Origin: Candidatus Nitricoxidivorans perseverans
GTDB lineage: Bacteria; Pseudomonadota; Gammaproteobacteria; Burkholderiales; Rhodocyclaceae
Assembly: GCA_030246985.1 (NCBI GenBank)
Contig: CP107246.1
Span: 560,282-624,281 of the forward strand
DNA length: 64,000 nt
Direction: 5' to 3'
Part shown: positions 46,831 through 56,343 of the stretch, piece by piece
How the letters are laid out: every line of letters starts with the position of its first letter
Numbering within the stretch: position 1 is the first letter of the stretch
Notes under the pieces: generated by a model
Database searches by the model: none
Told to the model about the DNA's origin: nothing
What the model saw: the letters and a program-made list of their open reading frames with translations, nothing else
Position numbers and translations under genes: made by a program

Positions 46831-47988
46831 TTGGTGGGTGAAACCGGAGTGCGGGACGGAAAGGGAGTCTTCCTGAGCGAGGCCGAATACGAACGGCTGC
46901 GTCTCATGGCCAAGGCCTTCGAGAGCGATCTGGATGCTGTGTTGATCTGCGATCCGCAGGGCGTCATCGCGGAGGCCAATCGCATCGCCGTCGCGTTATC
47001 GGGCTGCCGCCCGCCGAAAAAACTGATCGGCCGCAAGGTCGAATCCCTGTACTCGACGCGCAACGACATGCCCTTTGCCGACATTTGGGCGATGGCGGTC
47101 AGGGGCGGCACCTGGTATGGCGACGTCTGGCTCCTTCGCTCCCGCGGGCGGGACTACCGGGCGCATATGAGCATTGCCGCCGCCATGGGCGAGGCCGGCC
47201 ACGCGGATCATTACATCGTGGAGTACTCCGACGCCACCGAGGAATGGGAGGCGGAACAGGCGCTCAAGGCGCGCACAGAGGAACTGGACCGCTCCAATAA
47301 GGAGCTGGAGCAGTTCGCCTACGTCGCCTCACACGACCTCCAGGAGCCCCTGCGCATGGTGGCGAGTTATACCCAGCTGCTGTCCCGGCGCTACAAGGGC
47401 AAACTCGACCAGGATGCCGACGAGTTCATCCATTTCGCGGTCGATGGCGCCACGCGCATGCAGGGGCTGATCAACGATCTGCTCAAGTACTCGCGCGTCG
47501 GCACGCGTGGCAGCCCTTTCGTCGCCACCGATTGCGACAAGGTGCTCGACGACGCGCTGGCCAATCTGGCGATCGCCATTCGCGAGAGCGGAGCGGTGAT
47601 CACCCGCGATCCGCTGCCGGCGGTGATTGCGGACCCGATCCAGCTGACGCAGCTTTTCCAGAACTTGGTCGGAAACGCGATCAAGTTCCGCAAGCCCGGC
47701 GATGCGCCACGCATCCACGTCGGCGCGCGCCGCATCAACGACGGGTGGGAGTTTTCGGTGCGCGACAACGGCATCGGCATTTCGCCGGAATACTTCGACC
47801 GGGTTTTCGTCATTTTCCAGCGCCTGCACGCCAAGGAGGAGTACCCCGGCACGGGGATCGGCCTGGCGTTATGCAAGAAGATCGTGGAACGGCACGGCGG
47901 GCGCATCTGGGTGGCGTCGCGCCCCGGCGATGGCGCGACCTTCCTTTTCACGATCCGGGACAAAGAGGAGAACGACAATGATGAGTGA
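46831..47988 (+). CDS. PAS-containing sensor histidine kinase (phytochrome-like kinase module)
   Basis: A 385-residue soluble kinase. A PAS domain spans about 25-140 ([20 protein letters not shown]). HisKA begins near 150 with the phosphoacceptor in [16 protein letters not shown] (H168). HATPase_c has [30 protein letters not shown] and [18 protein letters not shown]. This kinase module is of the type paired with Rcp1-like regulators. TTG at 46831 or GTG at 46834 is the start, after AGGGGG. Its stop overlaps the next gene by 11 bases. Confidence 0.92.
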   Translation: MVGETGVRDGKGVFLSEAEYERLRLMAKAFESDLDAVLICDPQGVIAEANRIAVALSGCRPPKKLIGRKVESLYSTRNDMPFADIWAMAVRGGTWYGDVWLLRSRGRDYRAHMSIAAAMGEAGHADHYIVEYSDATEEWEAEQALKARTEELDRSNKELEQFAYVASHDLQEPLRMVASYTQLLSRRYKGKLDQDADEFIHFAVDGATRMQGLINDLLKYSRVGTRGSPFVATDCDKVLDDALANLAIAIRESGAVITRDPLPAVIADPIQLTQLFQNLVGNAIKFRKPGDAPRIHVGARRINDGWEFSVRDNGIGISPEYFDRVFVIFQRLHAKEEYPGTGIGLALCKKIVERHGGRIWVASRPGDGATFLFTIRDKEENDNDE

Positions 47989-48439
47989 CGACGAGGAAGG
48001 CGCAGGCAGACCGGCGGAGTTCCTGCTGGTCGAGGACAATCCGGGCGACGTGCGACTGACCCGCGAGGCCCTCAGCGAAAGCAAGCTGCGCAACAACCTG
48101 ACGGTCGTTGGCGACGGCGTCGAGGCGATGGCCTTTCTGCGCCGGGAAGGCAAGTATGCCGGCGCGGCGCGGCCGGACCTGATCCTGCTCGACCTCAACC
48201 TGCCGAAGAAGAGCGGCCGCGAAGTACTGGCCGAGATCAAGGCGGATCCTTCGCTCAGGCGCATTCCGGTGGTCGTCATCACCTCGTCCGAGGCCGAACA
48301 GGACATCTTCGCCACCTACAACCTGCATGTGAACTGCTACGTGACCAAGCCGGTCGACCTGGACCAATTCATCAAGGTGGTTCGCTCGATCAGCACCTTC
48401 TGGCTCACCATCGTCAAGCTGCCGCCCGAGCGGTCATGA
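47978..48439 (+). CDS. Single-domain response regulator (Rcp1-like)
   Basis: A 153-residue REC domain. The acidic pocket is in [14 protein letters not shown], the phosphoacceptor is D72 in [13 protein letters not shown], and Thr and Lys residues are in VVITSSEAE and [12 protein letters not shown]. It has no output domain. A GAGGAG ribosome binding site lies 7 bases before ATG 47978. It overlaps the kinase gene by 11 bases and the next gene by 4, so it is the obvious partner of the kinase and may pass phosphate on. Confidence 0.94.
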   Translation: MMSDDEEGAGRPAEFLLVEDNPGDVRLTREALSESKLRNNLTVVGDGVEAMAFLRREGKYAGAARPDLILLDLNLPKKSGREVLAEIKADPSLRRIPVVVITSSEAEQDIFATYNLHVNCYVTKPVDLDQFIKVVRSISTFWLTIVKLPPERS

Positions 48440-50151
48440 GCGACGAATCTGTCACCATCCTGCTGGTGGAAGACAATCCGGGTGACCAGCGCCTGGTCAG
48501 GGAAATGCTGGACGCGAGCGGTTACGGCGGCTTCCGCCTGCTGATCGCCGACCACCTGGCCGCAGCCGCGGCCATGCTCGACAGCGAGCCGGTCGACATC
48601 GTCCTGCTCGACCTGCGCCTGCCCGACGGCAACGGCCTCGATTCGCTGGTGAAGATGCATGCCCTATCGCCGGGCGTGCCGATCGTCGTCTTCTCCCAGG
48701 TGGAGGATGAGTCCCTGGCGGTCAAGGCGGTACGGATGGGCGCCCAGGACTTCCTGGTCAAGGCCCACATCAACGGCCCCCTGCTGACCCGCTCCCTGCG
48801 CTATGCCATGGAGCGCCGGCAGCTCGAGGAGCATCTCCACTACCTGGCGCATCACGACGCGCTCACCGGCCTGCCCAACCGCAAGCTCTTCTACGACCGC
48901 CTGACGCGCTCGCTCGCCCTGTCGCGCCGCCACCAGCGGCCCATGGCGCTGATGCTGGTAGACCTGAACGACTTCAAGCGCATCAATGACGCTCACGGCC
49001 ATCATGTCGGCGACGAAATACTGAAACAGCTAGCCGATCGGCTCCAATGCTGCCTGCGCACGACCGACTGCGTGGCGCGCCTGGGCGGCGACGAGTTCAT
49101 CCTGTTCGCGACCGACCTCTCAGACGCCCATCACGCCACCCGCGTCGCCCGCAAGATCATCGAAGTGCTGGCGCCGCCCTGCCTGATCGGGCAGCGGGAT
49201 TTCGTCATGCGCGCCAGCGTCGGCATCGCCCTTTATCCGGATGACGGCGACGACATGGAGACCCTGGTGAAGAACGCCGACACGGCCATGTACCTGGCCA
49301 AGGGCCAAGGCCGGGAGGAGAGCCATTTCCGCTTCTATTCCCGCGACCTGGATGCCGGCGCCAGCGAGCGCATCGAGCTGGAGAATGCCCTGCGCCGGGC
49401 TCTGGAGCGCGAGGAGTTCGTGGTCAACTACCAGCCCCAGGTCGACCTGCACAGCAGTCGCGTCATCGGCGTCGAAGCCCTGTTGCGCTGGGACAGGGAC
49501 GGGGAACTGCTGATGCCGGCCCGCTTCATGGCGGCGTTGGAAGAGTCCGGCCTCATCGTGCCGGTGGGCGGCTGGGTACTGGCCGAGGCTTGCCGGCAGG
49601 CCGCCGCCTGGCGCGCGGCGGGCCTGCCCCTGGGCAAGATCGCCGTCAACATCTCGCCGCGCCAGTTCCGCGACGAACACCTGGTCGAACGGGTGGCGCG
49701 TGTGCTGTGCGACTCCGGGCTCGATGCCCGGTTGCTGGAGCTGGAACTGTCCGAGGAATCCCTGTGCGAGGATGAGGAAATGGCGATAGACAAATTGCGG
49801 CGGCTCAACGCCCTGGGCGTTCACCTCGCCCTCGACAACTACCGAGCCCGTTCAGCCTCGCTGCGCGACCTCAAGCGCTTCCCGATCCACACCGTGAAGC
49901 TGGATCGCACCATCGTCCGCGATATGATCAGCAGCGCCGCGGACGCCGCCATCGTCCAGGCGGTGATCTCCGTGGCCCACGTGTTCAAGATGAAGGGCGT
50001 GGCGGAAGGCGTCGAGACGACCGACCAGGCCGACATGCTGCGCCGACAGACCTGCGACGACGCACAAGGCTTCGTCTTCAGCCGGCCCCTGTCGGCCGAG
50101 GCGCTGGCCGCCCTGTTGCAGGGAGCCGCCCCCCCTCTTCTCCCTCAGTAG
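48436..50151 (+). CDS. REC-GGDEF-EAL protein with degenerate EAL active site
   Basis: A 571-residue c-di-GMP enzyme. REC (1-120) has phosphoacceptor D59 in [19 protein letters not shown] (about 135-300) is intact at 217-221 with the inhibitory site RTTD five residues upstream. The EAL domain (310-565) keeps VEALLRW and AEGVET, but the catalytic DDFGTG loop is replaced by DNYRAR and the ELTES-like segment reads ELSEES. Loss of the second Asp of DDFG predicts weak or no phosphodiesterase activity, so net cyclase or c-di-GMP binding is more likely. It overlaps the response regulator upstream by 4 bases. Confidence 0.93.
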   Translation: MSDESVTILLVEDNPGDQRLVREMLDASGYGGFRLLIADHLAAAAAMLDSEPVDIVLLDLRLPDGNGLDSLVKMHALSPGVPIVVFSQVEDESLAVKAVRMGAQDFLVKAHINGPLLTRSLRYAMERRQLEEHLHYLAHHDALTGLPNRKLFYDRLTRSLALSRRHQRPMALMLVDLNDFKRINDAHGHHVGDEILKQLADRLQCCLRTTDCVARLGGDEFILFATDLSDAHHATRVARKIIEVLAPPCLIGQRDFVMRASVGIALYPDDGDDMETLVKNADTAMYLAKGQGREESHFRFYSRDLDAGASERIELENALRRALEREEFVVNYQPQVDLHSSRVIGVEALLRWDRDGELLMPARFMAALEESGLIVPVGGWVLAEACRQAAAWRAAGLPLGKIAVNISPRQFRDEHLVERVARVLCDSGLDARLLELELSEESLCEDEEMAIDKLRRLNALGVHLALDNYRARSASLRDLKRFPIHTVKLDRTIVRDMISSAADAAIVQAVISVAHVFKMKGVAEGVETTDQADMLRRQTCDDAQGFVFSRPLSAEALAALLQGAAPPLLPQ

Positions 50152-50159
50152 GCATTCCC

Positions 50160-51257
50160 GTGCGGATACTCCTGGTCGAGGACAATGCGGGCGATGCGCG
50201 CCTGATCGAGCTGCTGCTCGACGAGGCGCGCGACGCTGGTCGTATTGGCGACGGCCGGGTCGAACGGGTGAGCACTGCGCGCGAGGCCGCGGCGCGCCTG
50301 GAATCCGGCGGCTTCGACGTCGTCCTGCTCGATCTTTCCCTGCCCGACGCCCAGGGACCGGAAACCTTCCGGAAAATCCGCAGCGCCGCGCCGGACTTGC
50401 CGGTTCTGGCTCTGACCGGCAACGACGACGAAAAACTTGCGCACGATCTGGTGTCGTCCGGCATGCAGGACTATCTCGTCAAGGGCCAGGTCGACGCCCG
50501 CCTGCTGGCGCGCGCCCTGCGCTACGCCATCGAGCGCAAGCGCAGCGAGAAGAAACTGCGCCTGGCCGTCGCGGCCCTCAAGCGCATCGAAGGGCAATTA
50601 CGCCATCAGGCCCATCACGATGCCCTCACCGGGTTGCCCAACCGCATCCTGTTCCATGATCGCCTGGAGCAGGCGAGGGCCCTGGCGCGCCGCAACAAAT
50701 CGTTTGCGGCGCTGATGTTTCTCGACCTGGATCGTTTCAAGCTCATCAACGACACCCTGGGCCATATCTGGGGCGACGTCCTGCTGAAGGAAACCGCCGA
50801 GCGGTTGCGGGGCTGCGTGCGCGCGGTGGATACCGTGGCCCGGCTCGGCGGCGACGAGTTCGCCATCATCCTGGGCGACCTGGCCAGCCGCGATGACGCG
50901 GCGCGCGTAGCCGGCAAGATCCTGCAGGCGCTGGCGCGCCCGTTCCGGCTGAGCGGACAAGAGGTGTTCGTCACCGGCAGCATCGGCGTCGCCGTCTGCG
51001 GCGAGGAGCCGGAAGAGTGCGGCGCCGGCGAGCCCGGCCTCGTCGAGCAGGCCGACATCGCCATGTACCACGCCAAGCACTCCGGCTGCAACAGCTTCCA
51101 TTTCTACGCACCCGGCATGGGCGCCACGAGCCAGCAGTACCTGGCCATGGAGGCCGACCTCAGGCGCGCCCTGGATCAGGAGGCGTCCGATCAGCCGGGA
51201 GTGGACGGGCGGACAGTCCGGCGACGTAGCGCCGCCACCGCTCCACGTAGTTCCTAG
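50160..51257 (+). CDS. REC-GGDEF diguanylate cyclase, probably lost a C-terminal EAL domain
   Basis: A 365-residue protein. REC (1-120) has D58 in DVVLLDLSLPDAQG. GGDEF (about 145-305) has an intact RLGGDEFAII and the inhibitory RAVD. After the cyclase domain the sequence EADLRRALDQE, which normally opens an EAL domain, is followed at once by a low-complexity Arg-rich tail and a stop. The tail is antisense to the end of the gamma-carbonic-anhydrase gene (98-base overlap). The simplest reading is a deletion that removed the EAL domain. It starts 8 bases after the previous REC-GGDEF-EAL gene. Confidence 0.88.
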   Translation: MRILLVEDNAGDARLIELLLDEARDAGRIGDGRVERVSTAREAAARLESGGFDVVLLDLSLPDAQGPETFRKIRSAAPDLPVLALTGNDDEKLAHDLVSSGMQDYLVKGQVDARLLARALRYAIERKRSEKKLRLAVAALKRIEGQLRHQAHHDALTGLPNRILFHDRLEQARALARRNKSFAALMFLDLDRFKLINDTLGHIWGDVLLKETAERLRGCVRAVDTVARLGGDEFAIILGDLASRDDAARVAGKILQALARPFRLSGQEVFVTGSIGVAVCGEEPEECGAGEPGLVEQADIAMYHAKHSGCNSFHFYAPGMGATSQQYLAMEADLRRALDQEASDQPGVDGRTVRRRSAATAPRSS

Positions 51258-51723
51258 CGGTGCGCCGGATGCGTTCCACGTCCTCGTCGGTCAACTCGCG
51301 CACCACCTTGCCGGGCGAGCCCATCACAAGCGAGCGGTCCGGGATCGTCTTGCCCTCCGGGATCAGGCTGTTGGCGCCGATCAGGCAGTTCCGGCCGATC
51401 ACGGCGCGGTTCAGGATCACGCTCTTGATGCCGATCAGCGATTCGTCGCCGATGGTGCAGCCGTGCAGAACCGCCATATGCCCGACCGTGACCGCGCGGC
51501 CGACGGCCATCGGGACGCCGGCGTCGACGTGCAGGACGGAGCCGTCCTGGATGTTCGTGTCCTCGCCGATGGCGATCGTGTCGTTGTCGCCGCGCAGGAC
51601 CGTGTTCCACCAGAGGCTGACGTTGCGGGCGAGGCGCACGTCGCCGATCACGGTCGCGTTCGGCGCGATCCAGACCGCGCCGTCCAGTTGGGGATGCTTG
51701 TCGCCCAGCGCGTAGATCGTCAT
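51160..51723 (-). CDS. Gamma-carbonic anhydrase-like hexapeptide protein (YrdA/PaaY family)
   Basis: A 187-residue left-handed beta-helix protein with hexapeptide repeats (VWIAPNATVIGDVRLARNVS onward). Zinc-ligand histidines are present in DGSVLHVD, VGHMAVLHG and nearby. The tail after VERWRRYVAGL is unusual and runs antisense through the truncated cyclase gene, so the original 3' end may be changed. It overlaps folE by 4 bases. True carbonic anhydrase activity is uncertain in this family. Confidence 0.9.
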   Translation of the reverse strand: MTIYALGDKHPQLDGAVWIAPNATVIGDVRLARNVSLWWNTVLRGDNDTIAIGEDTNIQDGSVLHVDAGVPMAVGRAVTVGHMAVLHGCTIGDESLIGIKSVILNRAVIGRNCLIGANSLIPEGKTIPDRSLVMGSPGKVVRELTDEDVERIRRTARNYVERWRRYVAGLSARPLPADRTPPDPGRA

Positions 51724-52337
51724 GGGCGGATGGCGCGCAGGAATTCGTTGCGCAACGGGTCGGAAGTTTCAAAGGCGCCCGCGAAGGCCTGGGTGACGAC
51801 GCGTTCGTCGCCGCGGCGGTCCTCGCCGAGCAGCAGGCAAAGCTGCTCGGCCTCGACCATGCATGCGGCGCCGCGCGCCTTGCCGTGATGCAGCAACGCC
51901 TCGGCGATGTCGCGCGTCATCCATTCCTGATAGGTGAAGCGGTGGCCGAGGGCGTCGACCAGCCGCGCGATGCGGCCGAAGCCGTGCAGCCGGCCGCCCG
52001 GCAGGTAGGCGACGTGCGCCACGCCGCGGAAGGGCACGAGGTGGTGCGGGCAGACGCCGTGGATGGCGATGCCGCGGATCACCACCATGTCGGAGCGATC
52101 GTCGGCGAAGCCATCGCCGAGCGCCTCGGCCGGGTCGATGTCGTAGCCGCCCAGCAGGCGCTTCTGCCAGAGTTCGCGCACGCGCTGCGCCGTGCGGCCC
52201 ATGTGCGCCTCGTCGGCGTCGATGCCGCAGGCGGCCAGCAGGTCGGTCACGGCGCGCTCGAAGGCCGGCGCGTCGAAGGGGCGGGCGCGCGGGATGCCGA
52301 TGCCGGAACGGGAAGACGGCGTGGAATCGCAGATCAT
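51720..52337 (-). CDS. folE: GTP cyclohydrolase I
   Basis: A 205-residue FolE enzyme making dihydroneopterin triphosphate from GTP. Motifs: GVCPHHLVPFRGVAHVAYLP with the zinc Cys and His ligands (CPHH instead of the common CEHH), GFGRIARLVDALGHRFTYQE, and the third ligand in GAACMVEAEQLCLL. The N-terminal extension is longer than usual. It overlaps hisG upstream and the gamma-carbonic-anhydrase gene downstream by 4 bases each. Confidence 0.9.
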   Translation of the reverse strand: MICDSTPSSRSGIGIPRARPFDAPAFERAVTDLLAACGIDADEAHMGRTAQRVRELWQKRLLGGYDIDPAEALGDGFADDRSDMVVIRGIAIHGVCPHHLVPFRGVAHVAYLPGGRLHGFGRIARLVDALGHRFTYQEWMTRDIAEALLHHGKARGAACMVEAEQLCLLLGEDRRGDERVVTQAFAGAFETSDPLRNEFLRAIRP

Positions 52338-53218
52338 TCGACGATTTTGTTGATCGGCAATTCGATGACGCCGCGCGCGCCGGCCTCGTACAGATCGGGG
52401 ATCAGTTCGCGCACCTGTTTTTCCTGCACGACGGTGGAGAGTTCCACCCAGTCCGGATCGGACAGCGTCGAGACGGTCGGCGTCGCCAGCGCGGGCAGTA
52501 TCTTCAGCACCGCGTCGACGCGGTCGCGCGGCACGTTCATCGAGAGCAGCACGCGCGTCGCGGCGGCGATCGCGCCCTTCAGCATCATCAGCACGCGCTC
52601 GGCCTTGGCGCGTTTCCAGCCGTCCGCAAGCGCATCGCGGTTGGCGATGAAGCGCGGCGTGCTCTCCAGCACGACGTGCATGATCTTGAGGTTGTTGGCG
52701 CGTAGCGACGAGCCCGTCTCGGAGACATCGACGATCGCATCCGCCAGGATCGGCGGCTTGACCTCGGTGGCGCCCCAGGAAAACTCCACGTTCGCCTCCA
52801 CGCCGTGTTCGGCGAGGAACCGCTTCGTCATGCCGACCGTCTCGGTGGCGATGCGCTTACCCTGCAGGTCCTTCACGGTGGCGAAGGGCGAACCCTCCTT
52901 CGAGGCCATCACCCAGCGCACGATACCGTAGTTCGGCCAGGGCGCCCTGAGGTCGGCGAGTTCCTCGACATCGGCGCCGGTCTCCAGTATCCAGTCCAGC
53001 CCCGTGATGGCGCAGTCGATGATGCCCTGGCCGACGTAGCGCGCCATTTCCTGCGGACGGATCAGAATGCACTCGATTTCCGGATCGTCGATGTCCGGGT
53101 AGTAGGAGCGGCCGGAAATGCGCAGGTCGTAGCCCGCGCGGACGAACAGCTTCTGGGTGGTTTCCTGGAGGCTGCCTTTGGGGATGCCCAGGCGCAGTTT
53201 TCGGGGGGATTGGATCAC
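52334..53218 (-). CDS. hisG: ATP phosphoribosyltransferase, long form (HisG)
   Basis: A 294-residue first enzyme of histidine synthesis. The catalytic domains contain LRLGIPKGSLQETTQKLFVR, CAITGLDWI and AIVDVSETGSSLRANNLK, and the C-terminal 75 residues form the ACT-like regulatory domain of the long class. Many betaproteobacteria instead use short HisG with HisZ, so the long form here is notable. It stands apart from other his genes, coupled by overlap to folE. Confidence 0.92.
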   Translation of the reverse strand: MIQSPRKLRLGIPKGSLQETTQKLFVRAGYDLRISGRSYYPDIDDPEIECILIRPQEMARYVGQGIIDCAITGLDWILETGADVEELADLRAPWPNYGIVRWVMASKEGSPFATVKDLQGKRIATETVGMTKRFLAEHGVEANVEFSWGATEVKPPILADAIVDVSETGSSLRANNLKIMHVVLESTPRFIANRDALADGWKRAKAERVLMMLKGAIAAATRVLLSMNVPRDRVDAVLKILPALATPTVSTLSDPDWVELSTVVQEKQVRELIPDLYEAGARGVIELPINKIVE

Positions 53219-53253
53219 GATGGATGGCTCCGGAGATGGCGCGGGGGCAAAGT

Positions 53254-54993
53254 TTACCGCCTGACCTTCCTGACGGGTGTCTTTCGGGGGGATGGGCGTT
53301 TCGCCTCGTCCTCGCGCACCCCGGCCGGGCGGATGTTGAGCGGCTGCTGCTTCACGCGGGTGCGCTTGAGGGTTGCCAGGATGTCCGCCGGCAGGTCGGC
53401 GGGCAGCTCGACGGTGCTGTGGTCGTCGAACAGGTGGATTTGGCCGATGAACTTTCCTTCGATGCCGCCCTCGTTGGCGATGGCGCCGACGATCTCCTTG
53501 GGGCTCGCGCCCTGGTTGCGGCCGACCTCGATGCGATAGCGGGCCAGCGGCGCATCGGCGGCGAAACCGCGGCGGGGGGCGGGCTCGCGCTTCTCGCGCG
53601 GCGGGCGGTCGGCGACGGAAGGACTCCGATTTTGAGATTCATAAAATTGGGGTTTGTCCCCTATTTCCTTCGTGTCCTCCATCTGCAGCGGACGTTCCCT
53701 CTGGGCGTGGAAGGCCAGCGCGGCGGCGATCTGGCGGGCGGAGAGGCCGGATTCCTCCTCCATCTGCCGCACCACGTCGAAGAAGAAATCGAGCTTCTCG
53801 CCTTCGAGCACTTCGACGATCTGCTCCTTGAACTGGGCGACGCGGCGGCCGGCCACCTCGCTGCGCGTGGGCAGGTTGATGGCCTCGATCTTCGCGCGCG
53901 TGGCGTGCTCGATGGCTTTGAGCATCCGCATCTCGCGCGGCGCGACGAACAGGATGGCGGTGCCGGTGCGCCCCGCACGGCCGGTGCGGCCGATGCGATG
54001 GACGTAGGCTTCGGTGTCGTAGGGCACGTCGTAGTTGATGACGTGGCTGATGCGCGGCACGTCGATGCCGCGAGCCGCGACGTCGGTGGCGACCACGATG
54101 TCCAGGCCGCCGCTCTTGAGCCGCTCGATCACCTGCTCGCGCAGGCCCTGGGTCATATCGCCGTTCAGGGCCGCCGCCTCGTAGCCGCGCGCCTCCAGCT
54201 TCTCGGCGAGGTCGACCGTGGCGATCTTGGTGCGCACGAAGATCAGGGCGGCGTCGAAGTCGGCCTCGACTTCGAGCATGCGCGTCAGCGCCTCCAGCTT
54301 GTCGGCGCCGCGCGCCAGCCAGTATCGCTGCTTGATGGCGGCCACCGTCGTCGTGGCGGAACGAATCTTCACTTCCTGCGGCTCGCGCAGGTGCTTCCTC
54401 GCGACGCGGCGAATCGGCTCGGGCATGGTCGCGGAAAAGAGCGCCGTCTGGCGCGTGGCCGGCGTGTGTTCGAGGATCCATTCGACGTCGTCGATGAAGC
54501 CCATGCGCAGCATCTCGTCGGCCTCGTCCAGCACCAGCATCGACAGGTTGTCGAGGCTGAGGCTCTTGCGCTCCAGGTGGTCCATGACGCGGCCCGGCGT
54601 GCCGACGATGACGTGGGCGCCGCGCGAGAGCGCGCGCAGCTGCACGACCATGCTCTGGCCGCCGTAGACCGGCAGCACGTGGAAGCCGGGCATGTGGTGG
54701 GCGTATTTCTGGAAGGCCTCGGCGACCTGGATCGCCAGCTCGCGCGTCGGCGTGAGCACCAGCGCCTGCGGCATCTTTTTGGCGAGGTCGAGCCGGGCCA
54801 GCAGGGGCAGCGCGAAGGCCGCCGTCTTGCCGGTGCCCGTCTGGGCTTCGCCGAGCAGGTCGCGGCCGGCGAGCAGGTGCGGGATGCAGGCGGCCTGGAT
54901 GGGCGAGGGCGTCTCGTAGCCGACGTCGGTCAGCGCTTCGATCAGGGCGGGCGGCAATTGCAGCGCCGCAAAGGATTCGATGGGTTCGGTCAT
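53254..54993 (-). CDS. DEAD-box RNA helicase (DeaD/CsdA-like)
   Basis: A 579-residue helicase. The motifs in order are the Q motif near 8-33 (SFAALQLP), I AQTGTGKT (50-57), Ia PTRELA, Ib GTPGRVMD, II DEAD, III SAT, IV-V LNGDMTQ and ATDVAARGIDVP, and VI HRIGRTGRAGRTG. The C-terminus has a DbpA-type RNA-binding domain (about 480-555) and a basic tail. It probably acts in ribosome assembly or cold-shock RNA remodelling. Very long opposite-strand frames here are shadows. Confidence 0.95.
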   Translation of the reverse strand: MTEPIESFAALQLPPALIEALTDVGYETPSPIQAACIPHLLAGRDLLGEAQTGTGKTAAFALPLLARLDLAKKMPQALVLTPTRELAIQVAEAFQKYAHHMPGFHVLPVYGGQSMVVQLRALSRGAHVIVGTPGRVMDHLERKSLSLDNLSMLVLDEADEMLRMGFIDDVEWILEHTPATRQTALFSATMPEPIRRVARKHLREPQEVKIRSATTTVAAIKQRYWLARGADKLEALTRMLEVEADFDAALIFVRTKIATVDLAEKLEARGYEAAALNGDMTQGLREQVIERLKSGGLDIVVATDVAARGIDVPRISHVINYDVPYDTEAYVHRIGRTGRAGRTGTAILFVAPREMRMLKAIEHATRAKIEAINLPTRSEVAGRRVAQFKEQIVEVLEGEKLDFFFDVVRQMEEESGLSARQIAAALAFHAQRERPLQMEDTKEIGDKPQFYESQNRSPSVADRPPREKREPAPRRGFAADAPLARYRIEVGRNQGASPKEIVGAIANEGGIEGKFIGQIHLFDDHSTVELPADLPADILATLKRTRVKQQPLNIRPAGVREDEAKRPSPRKTPVRKVRR

Positions 54994-55083
54994 GGCATGC
55001 CCGCGCGGGCGGGGGAGGAATGCTGGCCGGGTCTGACCAGAGAGGCGACCATTATCGCAGACGAGTCAAGTAGACTTCCAGCC

Positions 55084-56313
55084 ATGGATGAAAACGACAA
55101 GCGGGTCGCCATTATCGGCGCCGGGCCGGCCGGGCTGATGGCGGCGGAGATGCTGGCGCGCGGCGGCGCGGCCGTCGATGTATTCGACGCCATGCCCTCC
55201 GTGGGGCGCAAGTTCCTGATGGCGGGCAAGGGCGGGCTCAACCTCACCCATGCCGAGCCATTCGATGCATTTATCGCGCGCTATGGCGTCGGCCGCGAGT
55301 GGGTGAGGCCGTGGCTGGCGGAGTTCGGCCCGGAGGCGCTGCGCGAGTGGGCGCGCAGCCTGGGCGTCGAGACTTTTGTCGGCTCGTCGGGCCGCGTCTT
55401 CCCTGTTGAAATGAAGGCCGCCCCCCTGCTGCGCGCGTGGCTGCGGCGGCTGCGCGCGGGCGGCGTGCGATTCCGCATGCGACACCGCTGGCTCGGATGG
55501 GACGCCGACGGCGCGCTGCGCTTCGCCACGCCGGCGGGCGAGGTGAAAGTCAGCGTCGGCGGGACGGCGGCGGTCCTGGCCCTGGGCGGCGGCAGCTGGG
55601 CGAAGCTGGGCTCCGACGGCGCCTGGATGCCGTGGCTCGCGGAGCGCGGCGTGGCCGTCGCGCCGCTCAAGCCGGCCAACTGCGGCTTCGACGTCATGTG
55701 GAGCGATCATTTCCGCGAAAAGTTCGCCGGACGGCCGGTGAAGCCGGTGGTGGCGGCGTTCGCGGGGCAGCGTCGCCAGGGCGAGTTCGTCGTCACGGAG
55801 CACGGCGTCGAGGGCGGGCTGATCTACGCTTTTTCCGCCGCCCTGCGCGACGCCATCGAGCGTGAGGGCGGCGCGACGCTGCACCTCGATCTCGCGCCGG
55901 GCAGGAGCGCCGAATGGCTGAAGGATGAGATCGCGCGTCCACGTGGATCCCGCTCGATGGGCAGCCACCTGCAAAGCCGCGCCGGCATCGCGGGGGTCAA
56001 GGCCGGGCTGCTGCGCGAATGCGCGTCGAAGGCGGACTATGCCGATCCCGCGCGGCTCGCCGCCGCGATCAAGTCGCTGCCGCTGAAGCTCGTCGCGCCG
56101 CGTCCGCTCGACGAGGCGATCAGCAGCGCCGGCGGCGTCATGGCCGAATCGCTCGACGCGAACCTGATGCTGCGCGGCCTGCCCGGCGTGTTCTGCGCCG
56201 GCGAGATGCTCGACTGGGAGGCCCCGACCGGCGGCTACCTGCTCGCCGCCTGCTTCGCCAGCGGCGCCGCGGCGGGAAAAGGGGCGTTGGCATGGCTGTC
56301 CCAGCTGCGATAA
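55084..56313 (+). CDS. NAD(P)/FAD-dependent oxidoreductase, HI0933/BaiN-like flavoprotein
   Basis: A 409-residue flavoprotein of the TIGR03862 type. The dinucleotide-binding start VAIIGAGPAGLMAAEMLARG is followed by MPSVGRKFLMAGKGGLNLTH, the family signature, and a C-terminal second FAD motif FCAGEMLDWEAPTGGYLL. Substrate unknown. The start at 55084 directly precedes the dinucleotide fold. The loop at about residues 155-161 (KVSVGGTA) is encoded by a sequence matching the dispersed repeat at 20 of 23 bases. Confidence 0.9.
   Translation: MDENDKRVAIIGAGPAGLMAAEMLARGGAAVDVFDAMPSVGRKFLMAGKGGLNLTHAEPFDAFIARYGVGREWVRPWLAEFGPEALREWARSLGVETFVGSSGRVFPVEMKAAPLLRAWLRRLRAGGVRFRMRHRWLGWDADGALRFATPAGEVKVSVGGTAAVLALGGGSWAKLGSDGAWMPWLAERGVAVAPLKPANCGFDVMWSDHFREKFAGRPVKPVVAAFAGQRRQGEFVVTEHGVEGGLIYAFSAALRDAIEREGGATLHLDLAPGRSAEWLKDEIARPRGSRSMGSHLQSRAGIAGVKAGLLRECASKADYADPARLAAAIKSLPLKLVAPRPLDEAISSAGGVMAESLDANLMLRGLPGVFCAGEMLDWEAPTGGYLLAACFASGAAAGKGALAWLSQLR
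55546..55568 (+). repeat. Diverged relative of the dispersed repeat, in frame in the flavoprotein gene
   Basis: This matches the 23-bp repeat at 20 of 23 bases and is read as KVSVGGTA, in the same frame and direction relative to its gene as the mrpD copy. It could be a chance match in GC-rich coding DNA. Confidence 0.35.
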
Positions 56314-56343
56314 TGGCGACCCCGCCCATTCAGCAAGCCCCCC

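Noticed and set aside
53224-55083. Long N-terminal extension of the flavoprotein frame antisense to the DEAD-box gene
   Set aside because: The extension is antisense low-complexity; the dinucleotide fold and a proper ATG at 55084 mark the true start.
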